DNA of 64,000 bases from an uncultured Ruegeria sp. (lineage in GTDB: Bacteria > Pseudomonadota > Alphaproteobacteria > Rhodobacterales > Rhodobacteraceae), in contig NZ_CANNGO010000001.1 of the NCBI RefSeq assembly GCF_947504215.1, positions 868,001-932,000 of the forward strand, read 5' to 3'. A program made the position numbers and the translations under genes. Under the pieces are notes generated by a model. It was not told where the DNA came from and made no database searches. It worked only from the letters and a program-made list of their open reading frames with translations. Positions within the stretch are counted from its first letter, which is position 1. Every line of letters starts with the position of its first letter. Below are positions 19,789 to 28,583 of the stretch, in pieces.

Positions 19789-20871
19789 GTGATTGTGTTG
19801 GAGAAGCGGCCTCAGCCGTCCAAGGCGTGGTCCTATGCGACCCCTTTGGTGGCTGTGCTGGCAACGATGGTGTTCGGGGGCATCTTGTTCACCATTCTGG
19901 GCAAGAACCCGATCGAAGCCATTGGCACCATTTTTTGGGAGCCTCTGTTTGGCGAATTTGCGTTCTACTATCGTCCGCAATTGCTGGTGAAAGGCGCGCC
20001 ATTGGTGCTGATTGCGATCGGCCTGTCGCTGGGCTTTCGCGCCGGCATCTGGAACATCGGTGCCGAAGGGCAATACATCATGGGTGCAATCTTTGGGGCG
20101 GGGGCCGGTCTGGCGTTTTATCCAATTGATGCGTTCTATGTTTTCCCGATCATGGTGCTGGCCGGGGCCTTTGGTGGCTGGCTTTGGGCATCTATTCCGG
20201 CCTTTTTGAAAGTGCGGTTTGGCACCAACGAAATCCTCGTCTCGCTGATGTTGGTTTATGTGGCTGAGCAGATGCTGGCCTCAGTCTCACTGGGGTTACT
20301 GAAGAACCCCGAGGGTTTTGGCTTTCCCGGCTCGCGCAACCTGCAATCCTACGACGCTGCCCATAACGCCGAGCTGATCTCCGGATCTGGCATGCATTGG
20401 GGTGTTGTGACCGCGTTGATTGCCGTGATCTTTGCCTATGTTCTGCTGAACCGGCACATGTTGGGGTTTCACATCCGCCTTACGGGTGAGGCTCCGCGCG
20501 CCGCTAAATTTGCTGGTGTGAACCCGGCCCGCTTGATCCTGTTTTGCCTCGGCCTTTCCGGCGCGCTGGCCGGGTTGGCCGGTATGTTCGAGGTCTCTGG
20601 CCCCTCTGGTGTGGTCAGCATCGATTTCAACGTCGGCTATGGTTTCACCGCGATCATCGTGGCGTTTCTGGGCCGTCTACATCCGGTGGGTATCCTGCTA
20701 GCCGGTGGGCTGATGGCGCTGACCTATATTGGCGGTGAAATTGCACAATCCCAATTGGGTTTGCCGGCCGCCGCCATTCAGGTGTTCCAGGGGATGCTTC
20801 TGTTCTTCCTCTTGGCCTTTGATCTTTTGACCAATTACCGCATCCGTGCGGCCCGTAGCGAGGTAGCCTGA
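19789..20871 (+). CDS. Purine/nucleoside ABC importer, permease 1
   Basis: A 360-residue inner-membrane permease of the branched-chain/ribose permease superfamily (COG4603 type), with about eight to ten hydrophobic segments. Typical pieces are GAPLVLIAIGLSLGFRAGIWNIGAEGQ and VRFGTNEILVSLMLVYVA. The start is the GTG preceded by GGGGGG. An ATG eight bases upstream is out of frame and meets a stop after three codons. Sixty-odd bases separate it from the ATPase gene, and it lies four bases before permease 2. Confidence 0.9.
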   Translation: MIVLEKRPQPSKAWSYATPLVAVLATMVFGGILFTILGKNPIEAIGTIFWEPLFGEFAFYYRPQLLVKGAPLVLIAIGLSLGFRAGIWNIGAEGQYIMGAIFGAGAGLAFYPIDAFYVFPIMVLAGAFGGWLWASIPAFLKVRFGTNEILVSLMLVYVAEQMLASVSLGLLKNPEGFGFPGSRNLQSYDAAHNAELISGSGMHWGVVTALIAVIFAYVLLNRHMLGFHIRLTGEAPRAAKFAGVNPARLILFCLGLSGALAGLAGMFEVSGPSGVVSIDFNVGYGFTAIIVAFLGRLHPVGILLAGGLMALTYIGGEIAQSQLGLPAAAIQVFQGMLLFFLLAFDLLTNYRIRAARSEVA

Positions 20872-20874
20872 GCC

Positions 20875-21795
20875 ATGGATCTAGGTGAAATCAATCCCGT
20901 TCTTCTGGTCGCCTCGTTGATGGTGGCTGCAACCCCGCTGCTGCTGGCCGCCATCGGCGAGCTGGTGGTCGAGAAAGCTGGTGTGCTGAATCTCGGTGTC
21001 GAAGGCATGATGATCGTTGGCGCGATCAGCGGTTTTGCGACATCCGTCGAAACCGGCTCGCCCTGGCTGGGATTCCTTGCAGCAGCGGTCGGCGGCGCCG
21101 TGTTGTCGTTGCTGTTCGTTCTGCTAACTCAGGTTGCGTTGGCCAATCAGGTGGCCAGCGGGTTGGCCCTTACGTTGTTCGGGTTGGGATTCAGCGCCCT
21201 TCTTGGGCAAGGCTACGTTGGGGTAAAACCGCCAAGTATGGGTGAAATTCATATCCCGGTGATCAGCGATATCCCGGTGATCGGACCAATCCTGTTCCAG
21301 CATGATCCGATCCTTTACGTTGGCATCGCCCTAACCGCCGCAGTCTGGGCCGTTCTCAAATACACGCGCGCCGGCCTTGTGCTACGCGCGGTGGGCGAAA
21401 ACCACGATGCCGCCCATGCTCTGGGATACAAAGTTATCAAGATCCGTATTATGGCGATCATGTTTGGCGGCGCCTGCGCTGGCTTGGGCGGCGCTTACAT
21501 CAGCCTGATCCGAGTGCCGCAGTGGACCGAGGGTATGACGGCCGGTGTCGGCTGGATCGCGCTGGCACTGGTTGTCTTTGCCAGTTGGAAACCATGGCGC
21601 GCGCTTTTGGGTGCTTATTTGTTTGGCGGAATCACGGTCTTGCAGCTTAATCTGCAGGCAGCGGGCGTTGCCATTCCCGTCGAGTATCTGGCAATGTCAC
21701 CCTATATCATCACGATCCTTGTGCTTGTGATCCTTTCGGCCGACAAGAGCAGCGCACCTGCCTCACTGGGCCGGATTTTCCACGCCTCGCATTAG
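20875..21795 (+). CDS. Purine/nucleoside ABC importer, permease 2
   Basis: A 306-residue partner permease (COG1079 type). It begins with a long hydrophobic stretch, followed by GELVVEKAGVLNLGVEGMMIVGA, the motif shared by this group. About eight membrane segments, with the cytoplasmic coupling loop around AVGENHDAAHALGYKV. It ends AGRI-like in LGRIFHASH. Together with permease 1 it should form the heterodimeric channel served by the dual ATPase and the BMP-type binding protein downstream. Confidence 0.9.
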   Translation: MDLGEINPVLLVASLMVAATPLLLAAIGELVVEKAGVLNLGVEGMMIVGAISGFATSVETGSPWLGFLAAAVGGAVLSLLFVLLTQVALANQVASGLALTLFGLGFSALLGQGYVGVKPPSMGEIHIPVISDIPVIGPILFQHDPILYVGIALTAAVWAVLKYTRAGLVLRAVGENHDAAHALGYKVIKIRIMAIMFGGACAGLGGAYISLIRVPQWTEGMTAGVGWIALALVVFASWKPWRALLGAYLFGGITVLQLNLQAAGVAIPVEYLAMSPYIITILVLVILSADKSSAPASLGRIFHASH

Positions 21796-21830
21796 ACGGG
21801 GCCAATCGAACCAACTTGGGGAGTAACTAC

Positions 21831-22904
21831 ATGAAATTCAAATCACTTCTGGCAAGCGCCGCCATGGCGCTGGGTCTGGCCTCGGGTGCCATGGCCGAAG
21901 ACAAAACCAAGGTCGGCTTTGTCTATGTCGGTCCTGTCGGCGATGGCGGCTGGACCTATGAGCATAACAAAGGTCGCCTGGCCGTCGAGGAACATTTCGG
22001 CGACAAGGTTGAGACGGTGTTCGTTGAATCGGTGCCCGAAGGCCCGGATGCAGAACGCGTGATGACTCAGATGGCGCTGGAAGGCGCGGACCTGATCTTT
22101 ACCACCTCGTTCGGCTATATGGACCCGACCATCAACGTGGCCCAAAAGTTCCCGGACGTGAAGTTCGAGCATGCGACCGGCTACAAAACGGCTGACAATG
22201 TATCGGTCTATTCGGCTCGCTTCTATGAAGGCCGTGCCGTTCAGGGGCATATCGCCGGTAAAATGACCGAGTCGAACATCATCGGTTACATCGGTTCCTA
22301 TCCGATCCCCGAAGTGATCCGTGGCATCAACTCGGCCTACATCCACGCCAAAAAGGTGAACCCGGATGTCGAGTTCAAAATCATCTGGGCTTACACGTGG
22401 TTCGACCCGGCAAAAGAGGCTGATGCAGCTTCGGTTCTGATCGAACAGGGCGCGGACGTGATCCTGCAGCACACCGACTCGACGGCACCGCAAGCGGCTG
22501 CGCAAGAGGCCGGCAACGTGATCACCTTTGGTCAGGCCTCGGACATGAGCGAATACGCTCCGATGCCGCGCGTCAGCTCGATCATCGACAACTGGGCCCC
22601 CTACTATATCGCGCGCACGCAGGCCGTGATGGATGGCAGCTGGGCAACGGCGAACACCTGGGACGGTATCGGCCCGGGTATGGTCGAGATTGGCGAAATC
22701 TCGGACGCGGTTCCAGCGGATATCAAAGAAGAAGCGCTGGCGATGACTGCGGCGCTTGCTGACGGTAGCTATCACCCATTCACCGGCCCGCTGAAAAAGC
22801 AGGACGGTAGTGACTGGCTGGCGGACGGTGAAACCGCAGATGATGGCACATTGGCGGGCATGAACTTTTACGTTGAAGGGCTGGAAGGCGAAATCCCGCA
22901 GTAA
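21831..22904 (+). CDS. BMP-family substrate-binding protein of the purine importer
   Basis: A 357-residue periplasmic binding protein of the basic membrane protein (Bmp/PnrA-like) family, which binds purine nucleosides in characterised members. Signal peptide MKFKSLLASAAMALGLASGA, then AMAED with cleavage after AMA. Mature motifs are KVGFVYVGPVGDGGWTYEHN, FTTSFGYMDPTINVA and QHTDSTAPQAAAQE. The start used is preceded by a GGGGAG ribosome site, and an ATG-less extension of five codons upstream is rejected. It is last in the xdh-transport block and is followed by a strong terminator. Confidence 0.92.
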   Translation: MKFKSLLASAAMALGLASGAMAEDKTKVGFVYVGPVGDGGWTYEHNKGRLAVEEHFGDKVETVFVESVPEGPDAERVMTQMALEGADLIFTTSFGYMDPTINVAQKFPDVKFEHATGYKTADNVSVYSARFYEGRAVQGHIAGKMTESNIIGYIGSYPIPEVIRGINSAYIHAKKVNPDVEFKIIWAYTWFDPAKEADAASVLIEQGADVILQHTDSTAPQAAAQEAGNVITFGQASDMSEYAPMPRVSSIIDNWAPYYIARTQAVMDGSWATANTWDGIGPGMVEIGEISDAVPADIKEEALAMTAALADGSYHPFTGPLKKQDGSDWLADGETADDGTLAGMNFYVEGLEGEIPQ

Positions 22905-22928
22905 AGCCGCCAAAAGCGCTAAACTAAG

Positions 22929-22960
22929 AATGCCCGCATTGATCATGCGGGCATTTTATA
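22929..22960 (+). terminator. Intrinsic terminator of the xdh/purine importer block
   Basis: AATGCCCGCAT and ATGCGGGCATT form a perfect 11-bp stem with a TGATC loop, followed directly by TTATATTT, about 25 bases after the binding-protein stop. The opposite strand side faces frcA, so it may also serve that operon. Confidence 0.85.
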
Positions 22961-23038
22961 TTTCGGTCAGGGAGGATCGACCACCCAGGTACTGCTGCTT
23001 AGCTGGCCCTAAGTGCTTGGGAAAGCCCCTTCACGCCC

Positions 23039-23818
23039 TCACGCCGCCCGAGGCGCGCTCGGTGGTTCTTTCGCGCCTGTCATAAAGGCCACGGCATCAG
23101 ACATGGTGTAGTCTTTGGGATTGATCACACAAAGCCGTTTGCCCAACCTGTGAACATGGATACGGTCGGCAACCTCAAAGACATGCGGCATGTTGTGGCT
23201 GATCAGGATGATCGGAATACCGCGCGACTTCACATCGATTATCAGCTCTAACACCCGACGACTTTCTTTCACGCCCAAAGCCGCAGTTGGTTCGTCCAGA
23301 ATGATCACCTTAGACCCGAAGGCAGCAGCGCGTGCGACCGCAACACCCTGACGCTGGCCACCTGAAAGGGTTTCGACGGCCTGATTGATATTTTGGATCG
23401 TCATCAAACCCAGTTCGGTTAGTTTATCCCGGGCGAATTTTTCCATCGCAGGCCGGTCAAGCATTCTGAAAACCGAACCCAACGGGCCTTTTCGACGAAT
23501 TTCCCTGCCCATAAACATGTTGTCGGCAATGGAAAGTGCAGGAGACATGGCAAGTGTCTGATACACAGTTTCGATCCCTGCTCCCCGTGCATCAATCGGA
23601 GAATGAAAATTCACCTTCTGGCCCTCAAGCCAGACCTCACCTTCGTCAGGCGCCACCGCGCCCGAAACGGCCTTGATCAGCGTCGACTTACCGGCACCAT
23701 TATCCCCGATCACCGCCAGGATCTCTCCTGGCATCAGATCGAAGTCGCATTGATCCAGCGCGGTTACCTTGCCATAGCGCTTGATCAGGTTCCGTCCTTT
23801 GAGAATGGGTTCCATCAT
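23039..23818 (-). CDS. frcA: Fructose-type sugar ABC importer, ATPase
   Basis: A 259-residue single-domain ATPase close to FrcA of Sinorhizobium by my recollection. Walker A is GDNGAGKSTLIKAVSG, the Q-loop region is GIETVYQTLAMSP, the signature LSGGQRQGVAVARAAAFG, Walker B VIILDEPTAALG and the switch His lies in LISHNM. Most sugar ATPases of this group have two domains, and a single domain is the hallmark of the Frc type. The start ATG overlaps the frcC stop as ATGA. Last gene of frcB-frcC-frcA. Confidence 0.87.
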   Translation of the reverse strand: MMEPILKGRNLIKRYGKVTALDQCDFDLMPGEILAVIGDNGAGKSTLIKAVSGAVAPDEGEVWLEGQKVNFHSPIDARGAGIETVYQTLAMSPALSIADNMFMGREIRRKGPLGSVFRMLDRPAMEKFARDKLTELGLMTIQNINQAVETLSGGQRQGVAVARAAAFGSKVIILDEPTAALGVKESRRVLELIIDVKSRGIPIILISHNMPHVFEVADRIHVHRLGKRLCVINPKDYTMSDAVAFMTGAKEPPSAPRAA

Positions 23819-24888
23819 GCTGCTACCTTTCTGATCCACTGGTCAACGGCGACCGCTGCAATGATGAGAATACCAATCAGCAGGAAGGTCCATTGCGCAT
23901 CAGCCCCGAGCAGGCGCAAGCCGAGTGTGAACACACCGACAATCAGCGCCCCAAACAGCGATCCGAGGATCGATCCGCGACCGCCAAACAGCGAGATGCC
24001 ACCAATCACAACCGCCGTAATGCTTTCGATATTGGCCAACTGCCCTGACGTCGGGGATACCGACCCGATACGCCCAATCAGTGCCCAACCCGCAAAAGCG
24101 CAAATCAGCCCCGACAACATGTAAACTGACATCAGCGTCCGATGGACGTTGACCCCCGACAACTCAGCCGCTTCCGGGTCATCGCCGACCGCATAAACAT
24201 GCCGTCCCCAGGCCGTATGGCGCAGCGCATAGGAGAGCCCAAGGATGAGCAAAAGCATGAACAAAACGCCAACAGTGAAAACCGCCCCACCCACGTTAAA
24301 CTTGGTTCCGAACAGCTGCAATATGGGTGCGTTCGCCTCGATGTCCTGGGACCGGATCGTTTCGTTTTGCGAATACAGAAAGTTTGCGGCCAACACGATT
24401 TGCCACATGCCAAGCGTGACGATAAAGGGTGGCAGCTTGATGCGGCTGATGAGAAATCCGTTCACCGCCCCGAACGCGGTACCAACGGCAAGCCCGCACA
24501 GGATCGCAACAGAGGGTGGCAACCCGTAGCGGAATGTGAATTGCCCCATGACGACGGAAGACATCACCATGATCGCACCAACGCTCAGGTCGATGCCCGC
24601 CGTCAGGATCACAAGACTTTGGGCTGCGGCCACGATGCCAACGATCTGAACCTGTTGCAGGATCAGGGTCAGCGCGAAAGGTGAGAAGAATTTTGCGCCG
24701 AGCAAAAGCCCAAACACAACAATAGCGGCGACAAGAACGATCAACGGAACCAGGGACGGGTTAACATGCAAAAAGTGCTGAACCGTCCCGACAAAACCAC
24801 GGTGATGGTCATCAAACTCGGCGACTTGCTCCGGGCTGCCAGCTGCTGCGGCCTCGAAGTCATCGGATTGTCGTGAAGTCTCGGACAT
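23815..24888 (-). CDS. frcC: Fructose-type sugar ABC importer, permease
   Basis: A 357-residue inner-membrane permease of the ribose/xylose (RbsC) type. It has an unusually long hydrophilic N-terminus (about 50 residues, MSETSRQSDDFEAAAAGSPEQ, cut here after Q) before the first membrane segment, a feature shared with FrcC. The TM segments include LIVLVAAIVVFGLLLGAKF and VAAAQSLVILTAGIDLSVGAI, the latter containing the family motif GIDLSVG. It forms a homodimeric channel with FrcA on the cytoplasmic side. It is separated from frcB by 111 bases containing a weak hairpin. Confidence 0.87.
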   Translation of the reverse strand: MSETSRQSDDFEAAAAGSPEQVAEFDDHHRGFVGTVQHFLHVNPSLVPLIVLVAAIVVFGLLLGAKFFSPFALTLILQQVQIVGIVAAAQSLVILTAGIDLSVGAIMVMSSVVMGQFTFRYGLPPSVAILCGLAVGTAFGAVNGFLISRIKLPPFIVTLGMWQIVLAANFLYSQNETIRSQDIEANAPILQLFGTKFNVGGAVFTVGVLFMLLLILGLSYALRHTAWGRHVYAVGDDPEAAELSGVNVHRTLMSVYMLSGLICAFAGWALIGRIGSVSPTSGQLANIESITAVVIGGISLFGGRGSILGSLFGALIVGVFTLGLRLLGADAQWTFLLIGILIIAAVAVDQWIRKVAA

Positions 24889-24966
24889 TAAGAATCCCCC
24901 AAGCGTCAAGTGCCCGTTTACGGACCACTTTAGCAAGTTTTTGGGTGAGAGGGTGGTTTGGCGTCA

Positions 24967-24988
24967 GGAGGCCACATTTGCAGCCTCC
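24967..24988 (-). promoter_or_regulatory. Weak hairpin between frcB and frcC
   Basis: GGAGGC and GCCTCC pair across a 10-nt loop just downstream of frcB on its own strand. No U tract follows. It may stabilise the frcB message or reduce read-through into frcC. Confidence 0.3.
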
Positions 24989-24999
24989 CGCAGGTTACT

Positions 25000-26019
25000 T
25001 TAGCCCCAGCAGAGGTCCATGCCTTCTTTCACTGAAATGGACTCAACGCCCTCAGCGGCCTGATCGGTCACAAGCGCAACGCCAGTATCATAAAAGTCTT
25101 TTCCCGGCGTGTTTTCAGGCTTAACGCCCTCGTCCGCCCATTTCTTGACCGCTTCAACACCCAGAGACGCCATCAAAAGCGGGTACTGCTGTGAAGTTGC
25201 CCCGATTACACCGTCTGCCACGTTTTGCACACCTGGGCAGCCCCCGTCGACGGATACGATCAGCACATCGTTCTCGCGCCCAATGGCTTTCAGCGCTTCA
25301 TACGCACCCGCGGCTGCAGGTTCGTTGATCGTGTGAACAACGTTGATCGTCGGGTCCTTGGCCAGAAGATTCTCCATCGCGCGGCGACCGCCTTCTTCAT
25401 TGCCTGCGGTCACGTCACTGCCGACAAGGCGCGGATCATCTTCATCCCCGATGACGTTCGGGTCTGCCAAATCAACTCCGAACCCTTCCAGAAAGCCTTG
25501 GTTGCGCAGCACATCCACGGTGGGTTGGCTGACCGCAAGGTCCAGCGTGGCGATTTTAGCATCATTAGCGGCATCCCCGAGAGACGCTTTTGCCCATTGA
25601 CCGATCAGCAGCCCGGCCAGGAAGTTGTCGGTGGCAAATGTCGCATCGGCGGAGTCAATCGGCTCCAGCGGTGTATCCAGTGCAATCACAAGCAGGCCTG
25701 CGTCGCGGGCCTGTTGCACAGCCGGAACAATTGACGAGGTGTCCGACGCTGTTAGCAGAATGCCCTTGGCGCCGTCCAGTATGCAGGTTTCGATCGCCTG
25801 CACCTGAGTTTCGTGGTCGCCATCGACCTTGCCTGCGAATGCCTTGAGCGTCATTCCCAATTCCTCAGCCTTGGCTGTGGCACCTTCTTTCATTTTGACG
25901 AAGAAGGGGTTGGTGTCAGTTTTGGTGATCAGGCAAACGGTTTCGCCTGCTGCCATCGCGCTACCCGCCATGGCAGTTACCGCCAGCGCCGTAGCACCCG
26001 CAAGATTTGCAAGTTTCAT
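25000..26019 (-). CDS. frcB: Fructose-type sugar-binding protein
   Basis: A 339-residue periplasmic binding protein. The signal peptide [20 protein letters not shown] ends in AMAAG with cleavage after AMA. The mature N-terminus [20 protein letters not shown] and the later [20 protein letters not shown] and VSVDGGCPG match the FrcB branch of ribose-binding-like proteins. Two pairs of Cys ([12 protein letters not shown] and GGCPG/DLCWG) are conserved in this branch as I recall it. The start chosen lies before an uninterrupted signal peptide; the 13-codon extension upstream is not credible. First gene of the operon and divergent from the regulator. Confidence 0.9.
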   Translation of the reverse strand: MKLANLAGATALAVTAMAGSAMAAGETVCLITKTDTNPFFVKMKEGATAKAEELGMTLKAFAGKVDGDHETQVQAIETCILDGAKGILLTASDTSSIVPAVQQARDAGLLVIALDTPLEPIDSADATFATDNFLAGLLIGQWAKASLGDAANDAKIATLDLAVSQPTVDVLRNQGFLEGFGVDLADPNVIGDEDDPRLVGSDVTAGNEEGGRRAMENLLAKDPTINVVHTINEPAAAGAYEALKAIGRENDVLIVSVDGGCPGVQNVADGVIGATSQQYPLLMASLGVEAVKKWADEGVKPENTPGKDFYDTGVALVTDQAAEGVESISVKEGMDLCWG

Positions 26020-26123
26020 TAGTAATCCTCCCAGTTTCTCCCATGCCCGCAAGGGCATATGGGTGATCGGGTGGATAACGACCCGACCCCACAGGAAAAA
26101 TCATCTTGAGATTCGGTATTTTT

Positions 26124-26157
26124 GTCAATAATTAAATCACTCTTAATTATTATTGAC
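26124..26157. promoter_or_regulatory. Dyad operator and divergent promoters of frcB and the ROK gene
   Basis: GTCAATAATTAA faces TTAATTATTATTGAC across 7 nt, an interrupted AT-rich dyad. TTGACA occurs at each outer edge, one per strand. Rightward it is followed after 17 nt by CATTGT, and leftward after 17 nt by GATGAT. A regulator bound to the dyad would cover both -35 elements, and the divergent ROK protein is the natural candidate. Confidence 0.6.
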
Positions 26158-26201
26158 AGGTTGGGGCGATCCTCACATTGTTGAGCAAGGGAGGGAGCGC
26201 G

Positions 26202-27401
26202 TTGCCTGTGGACTTGAAGCAAGACGACACCCCGTCAGATCGGGTTTCAGACGTGCGCGGCACCAACCAAAGCGGTATGCGCGCGCGCAATGAACGGCTT
26301 GTTTTGTCCCTTGTCAGACGGCACCAGGCATTGGCCAAATCCGAAATTGCGCGCATGACGGGGCTTTCGGCGCAAACGGTTTCCGTCATCATGCGCCAGC
26401 TGGAACAAGACGGGCTATTGCTCCGGGGTGAACCGATCCGCGGCAAAGTCGGGCAACCCTCGGTTCCAATGCGACTGAACCCTGAAGGTGCGTTGTTTCT
26501 GGGTTTGAAAATTGGACGCCGCAGCACTGAACTGGTTTTGACAGATTTTCTGGGCAATGTCCGCCAGCGCGAAAGACGAACATATGACTATCCCACGCCT
26601 GTTGCTACGCTGGATTTCGCACGCGAAGCGCTTGACAAAATGCTGTCCGATCTCCCCCCTGTCGAGCGGGGCAGAGTTTCAGGCCTGGGGATCGCAATGC
26701 CTTATTTTCTTTGGGATTGGGCCCAAACGCTGCGGGTACCACAAGAAAAAATGGACCCATGGCGCACCACAGATATCAAAGCGGCTTTGTCTGCGACCTA
26801 TGACTTCCCGGTTTTCCTGCAAAATGACGCAACAGCTGCCTGCGGGGCAGAACTGGTTTTTGGTCCCGCCGAAGGCCCCCGAGATTTCCTGTATTTCTAT
26901 GTCGGCTACTTCATTGGCGGAGGGGTGGTTCTAAACAGATCGATCTTTTCAGGGAGAGGAAATGCAGGAGCGTTGGGGCCGCTGCCAGTGCCAACGGAAA
27001 CAGGTCAGGTGCAGCCTTTGATCGACGTTGCCAGCCTTTACGTTCTTGAACGTTCGATTGCAGGCAGCGGTGACGCCGCCAATTTGATGTGGGAATCGGC
27101 AAGCCGATGGGACGTACCAGACCTCCATCTGAACAACTGGTTGAAACAAGCGTCGCTCGGGCTGGCATATGCCATCGCCTCATCTTGCAGTGTTATTGAT
27201 TTTAATTGCGTGAAAATAGACGGGTGGATGCCACCGGACATCAAAACCCGCCTAATCGAAGGGATCGAAGCGCAGTTGTCCCGCATCAATCTGACGGGTC
27301 TTGAGCGACCGGTAATTCACGCCGGATCTGTTGGCCCAGACGCGCGCTCGCTTGGGGCGGCGAGCTTACCTCTTTCAGAGAAATATCTGGTAGAGGCCTG
27401 A
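26202..27401 (+). CDS. ROK-family transcriptional regulator of the frc operon
   Basis: About 399 residues. The N-terminal winged helix (LVLSLVRRHQALAKSEIARM then TGLSAQTVSVIMRQLEQDG) is followed by a ROK sugar-kinase-like domain with GLKIGRRSTELVLTDFLG and LQNDATAACGAELVFG. The kinase zinc/catalytic motif of true ROK kinases is not evident, as expected for a repressor. Likely senses the imported sugar or its phosphate. Start: a TTG six bases after GGAGGG is favoured; a GTG two codons later and a TTG eight codons earlier are alternatives. It is divergent from frcB, sharing the dyad. Confidence 0.82.
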   Translation: MPVDLKQDDTPSDRVSDVRGTNQSGMRARNERLVLSLVRRHQALAKSEIARMTGLSAQTVSVIMRQLEQDGLLLRGEPIRGKVGQPSVPMRLNPEGALFLGLKIGRRSTELVLTDFLGNVRQRERRTYDYPTPVATLDFAREALDKMLSDLPPVERGRVSGLGIAMPYFLWDWAQTLRVPQEKMDPWRTTDIKAALSATYDFPVFLQNDATAACGAELVFGPAEGPRDFLYFYVGYFIGGGVVLNRSIFSGRGNAGALGPLPVPTETGQVQPLIDVASLYVLERSIAGSGDAANLMWESASRWDVPDLHLNNWLKQASLGLAYAIASSCSVIDFNCVKIDGWMPPDIKTRLIEGIEAQLSRINLTGLERPVIHAGSVGPDARSLGAASLPLSEKYLVEA

Positions 27402-27461
27402 TTTCAAGGTCATTTCAACTGAATCCAAGCATCGGAATTGACGTCACTGGACGGCAGAAAA

Positions 27462-28529
27462 TCATCCGCCAAACTTGATCACGGAAAAGGCGAAGTTGTC
27501 CTGGTCGGGCGAATCCAGTTCCTTTAGAGCTTTAACCAATCTTCCCGCTATCGCTTCGCTCTGATGTGACCTATTCCCAGCCACGATGGATTGGATGCGT
27601 TCTTCGCTCAAGAATTGCAGGCCATCACTGGCTGCTATCAGGATATCGCCGGGCTCAAGATGGGAAGCGTGTTCCGGGCAATCTGTTTTGGGAATGTTGC
27701 CTCCCATGATCACCGACGTCAGCGTGTTTCGGTCGGGGTGTTCATAAGCACTTTGCTGGTCCAGGATGCCCAATTTGACCATCATGTCGATCTGAGGCGC
27801 CATCGAATGATCCTCATTCATCTGACACAACTCTCCGTCACGTAGGCGGTAAAGCGGCGAATCTCCAATGGACAGCCAGAAAGCCCGAGATTCAATCAGC
27901 ACCAGGACCAAAAGGGTCGCGCCCATGCCCCTGGTTTCGGAATAACGACTAGCAACCTCGCGTAGACAGCCATTTGCTACTTCGGCTGCTTTCATAAGGC
28001 ATTCTCGCACTTCCGCGTCCGAGGATAGGCAATTCAAACCGGAGAACTTCCAGTAGTTGAACACTTCAGTGGATACAATCTTGGATGCGATATCCCCTGC
28101 CGCGTGACCACCCATACCGTCAGACACAACCACGATACCGATGTCAGAACCCACGGGGCAATCCATCAGGATCGCGTCCTCTTGATACTCGCGTTTTCCT
28201 GGGTCGATGACGGTTGCAATATCAAGCTGGGTGGCAGATTGACCCCGGGTTTTTGGCCGTTTCACTTTTTCAAATTGTACCATTAGCTTTTCTGAGTACG
28301 GATCTAATAAGTTCTTCAAGTTCATTTGGCTACCTGCGACGAAGTTGCCTAGAGGCTTTCTGGTTTGGATCACGCCCGTTCTAAAAATCCCCGAATACGC
28401 TCGCGCGTTGCGCGACAGGATGGGGTTATTTGACGGGTCGGGTGCGTGATCTTTCGCGTTACTTAGTTTCGAATATCTCTCAGCACCCAAAGGTCTCTCG
28501 CGATCTTCATCAACACGTTTTGAAGTCAT
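27462..28529 (-). CDS. PP2C-type Ser/Thr phosphatase (PppA/Stp-like)
   Basis: A 355-residue metal-dependent phosphatase that should reverse phosphorylation by the kinase encoded just upstream. PP2C motifs: REYQED around 113-118, VVSDGMGGHAAGD (metal Asp 137), RGMGATLL, SIGDSPLYRLRDG, EDHS, AASDGLQ and the final DQDNF metal site. The first 100 residues are hydrophilic, low in complexity and not part of the domain; T6SS PppA proteins of about 240 residues lack them. The start is well supported by AGGAGG four bases upstream. No membrane segment, hence cytoplasmic. Last gene of the FHA-kinase-phosphatase cluster, 54 bases after the kinase gene. Confidence 0.88.
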   Translation of the reverse strand: MTSKRVDEDRERPLGAERYSKLSNAKDHAPDPSNNPILSRNARAYSGIFRTGVIQTRKPLGNFVAGSQMNLKNLLDPYSEKLMVQFEKVKRPKTRGQSATQLDIATVIDPGKREYQEDAILMDCPVGSDIGIVVVSDGMGGHAAGDIASKIVSTEVFNYWKFSGLNCLSSDAEVRECLMKAAEVANGCLREVASRYSETRGMGATLLVLVLIESRAFWLSIGDSPLYRLRDGELCQMNEDHSMAPQIDMMVKLGILDQQSAYEHPDRNTLTSVIMGGNIPKTDCPEHASHLEPGDILIAASDGLQFLSEERIQSIVAGNRSHQSEAIAGRLVKALKELDSPDQDNFAFSVIKFGG

Positions 28530-28583
28530 TCGACCTCCTATCCACCGTCGGCCTGACTGTAGTTTCCTATTTGAATTCAGTCA

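Noticed and set aside
21843-22946. 367-codon minus-strand frame
   Set aside because: Antisense shadow of the BMP-type binding-protein gene.
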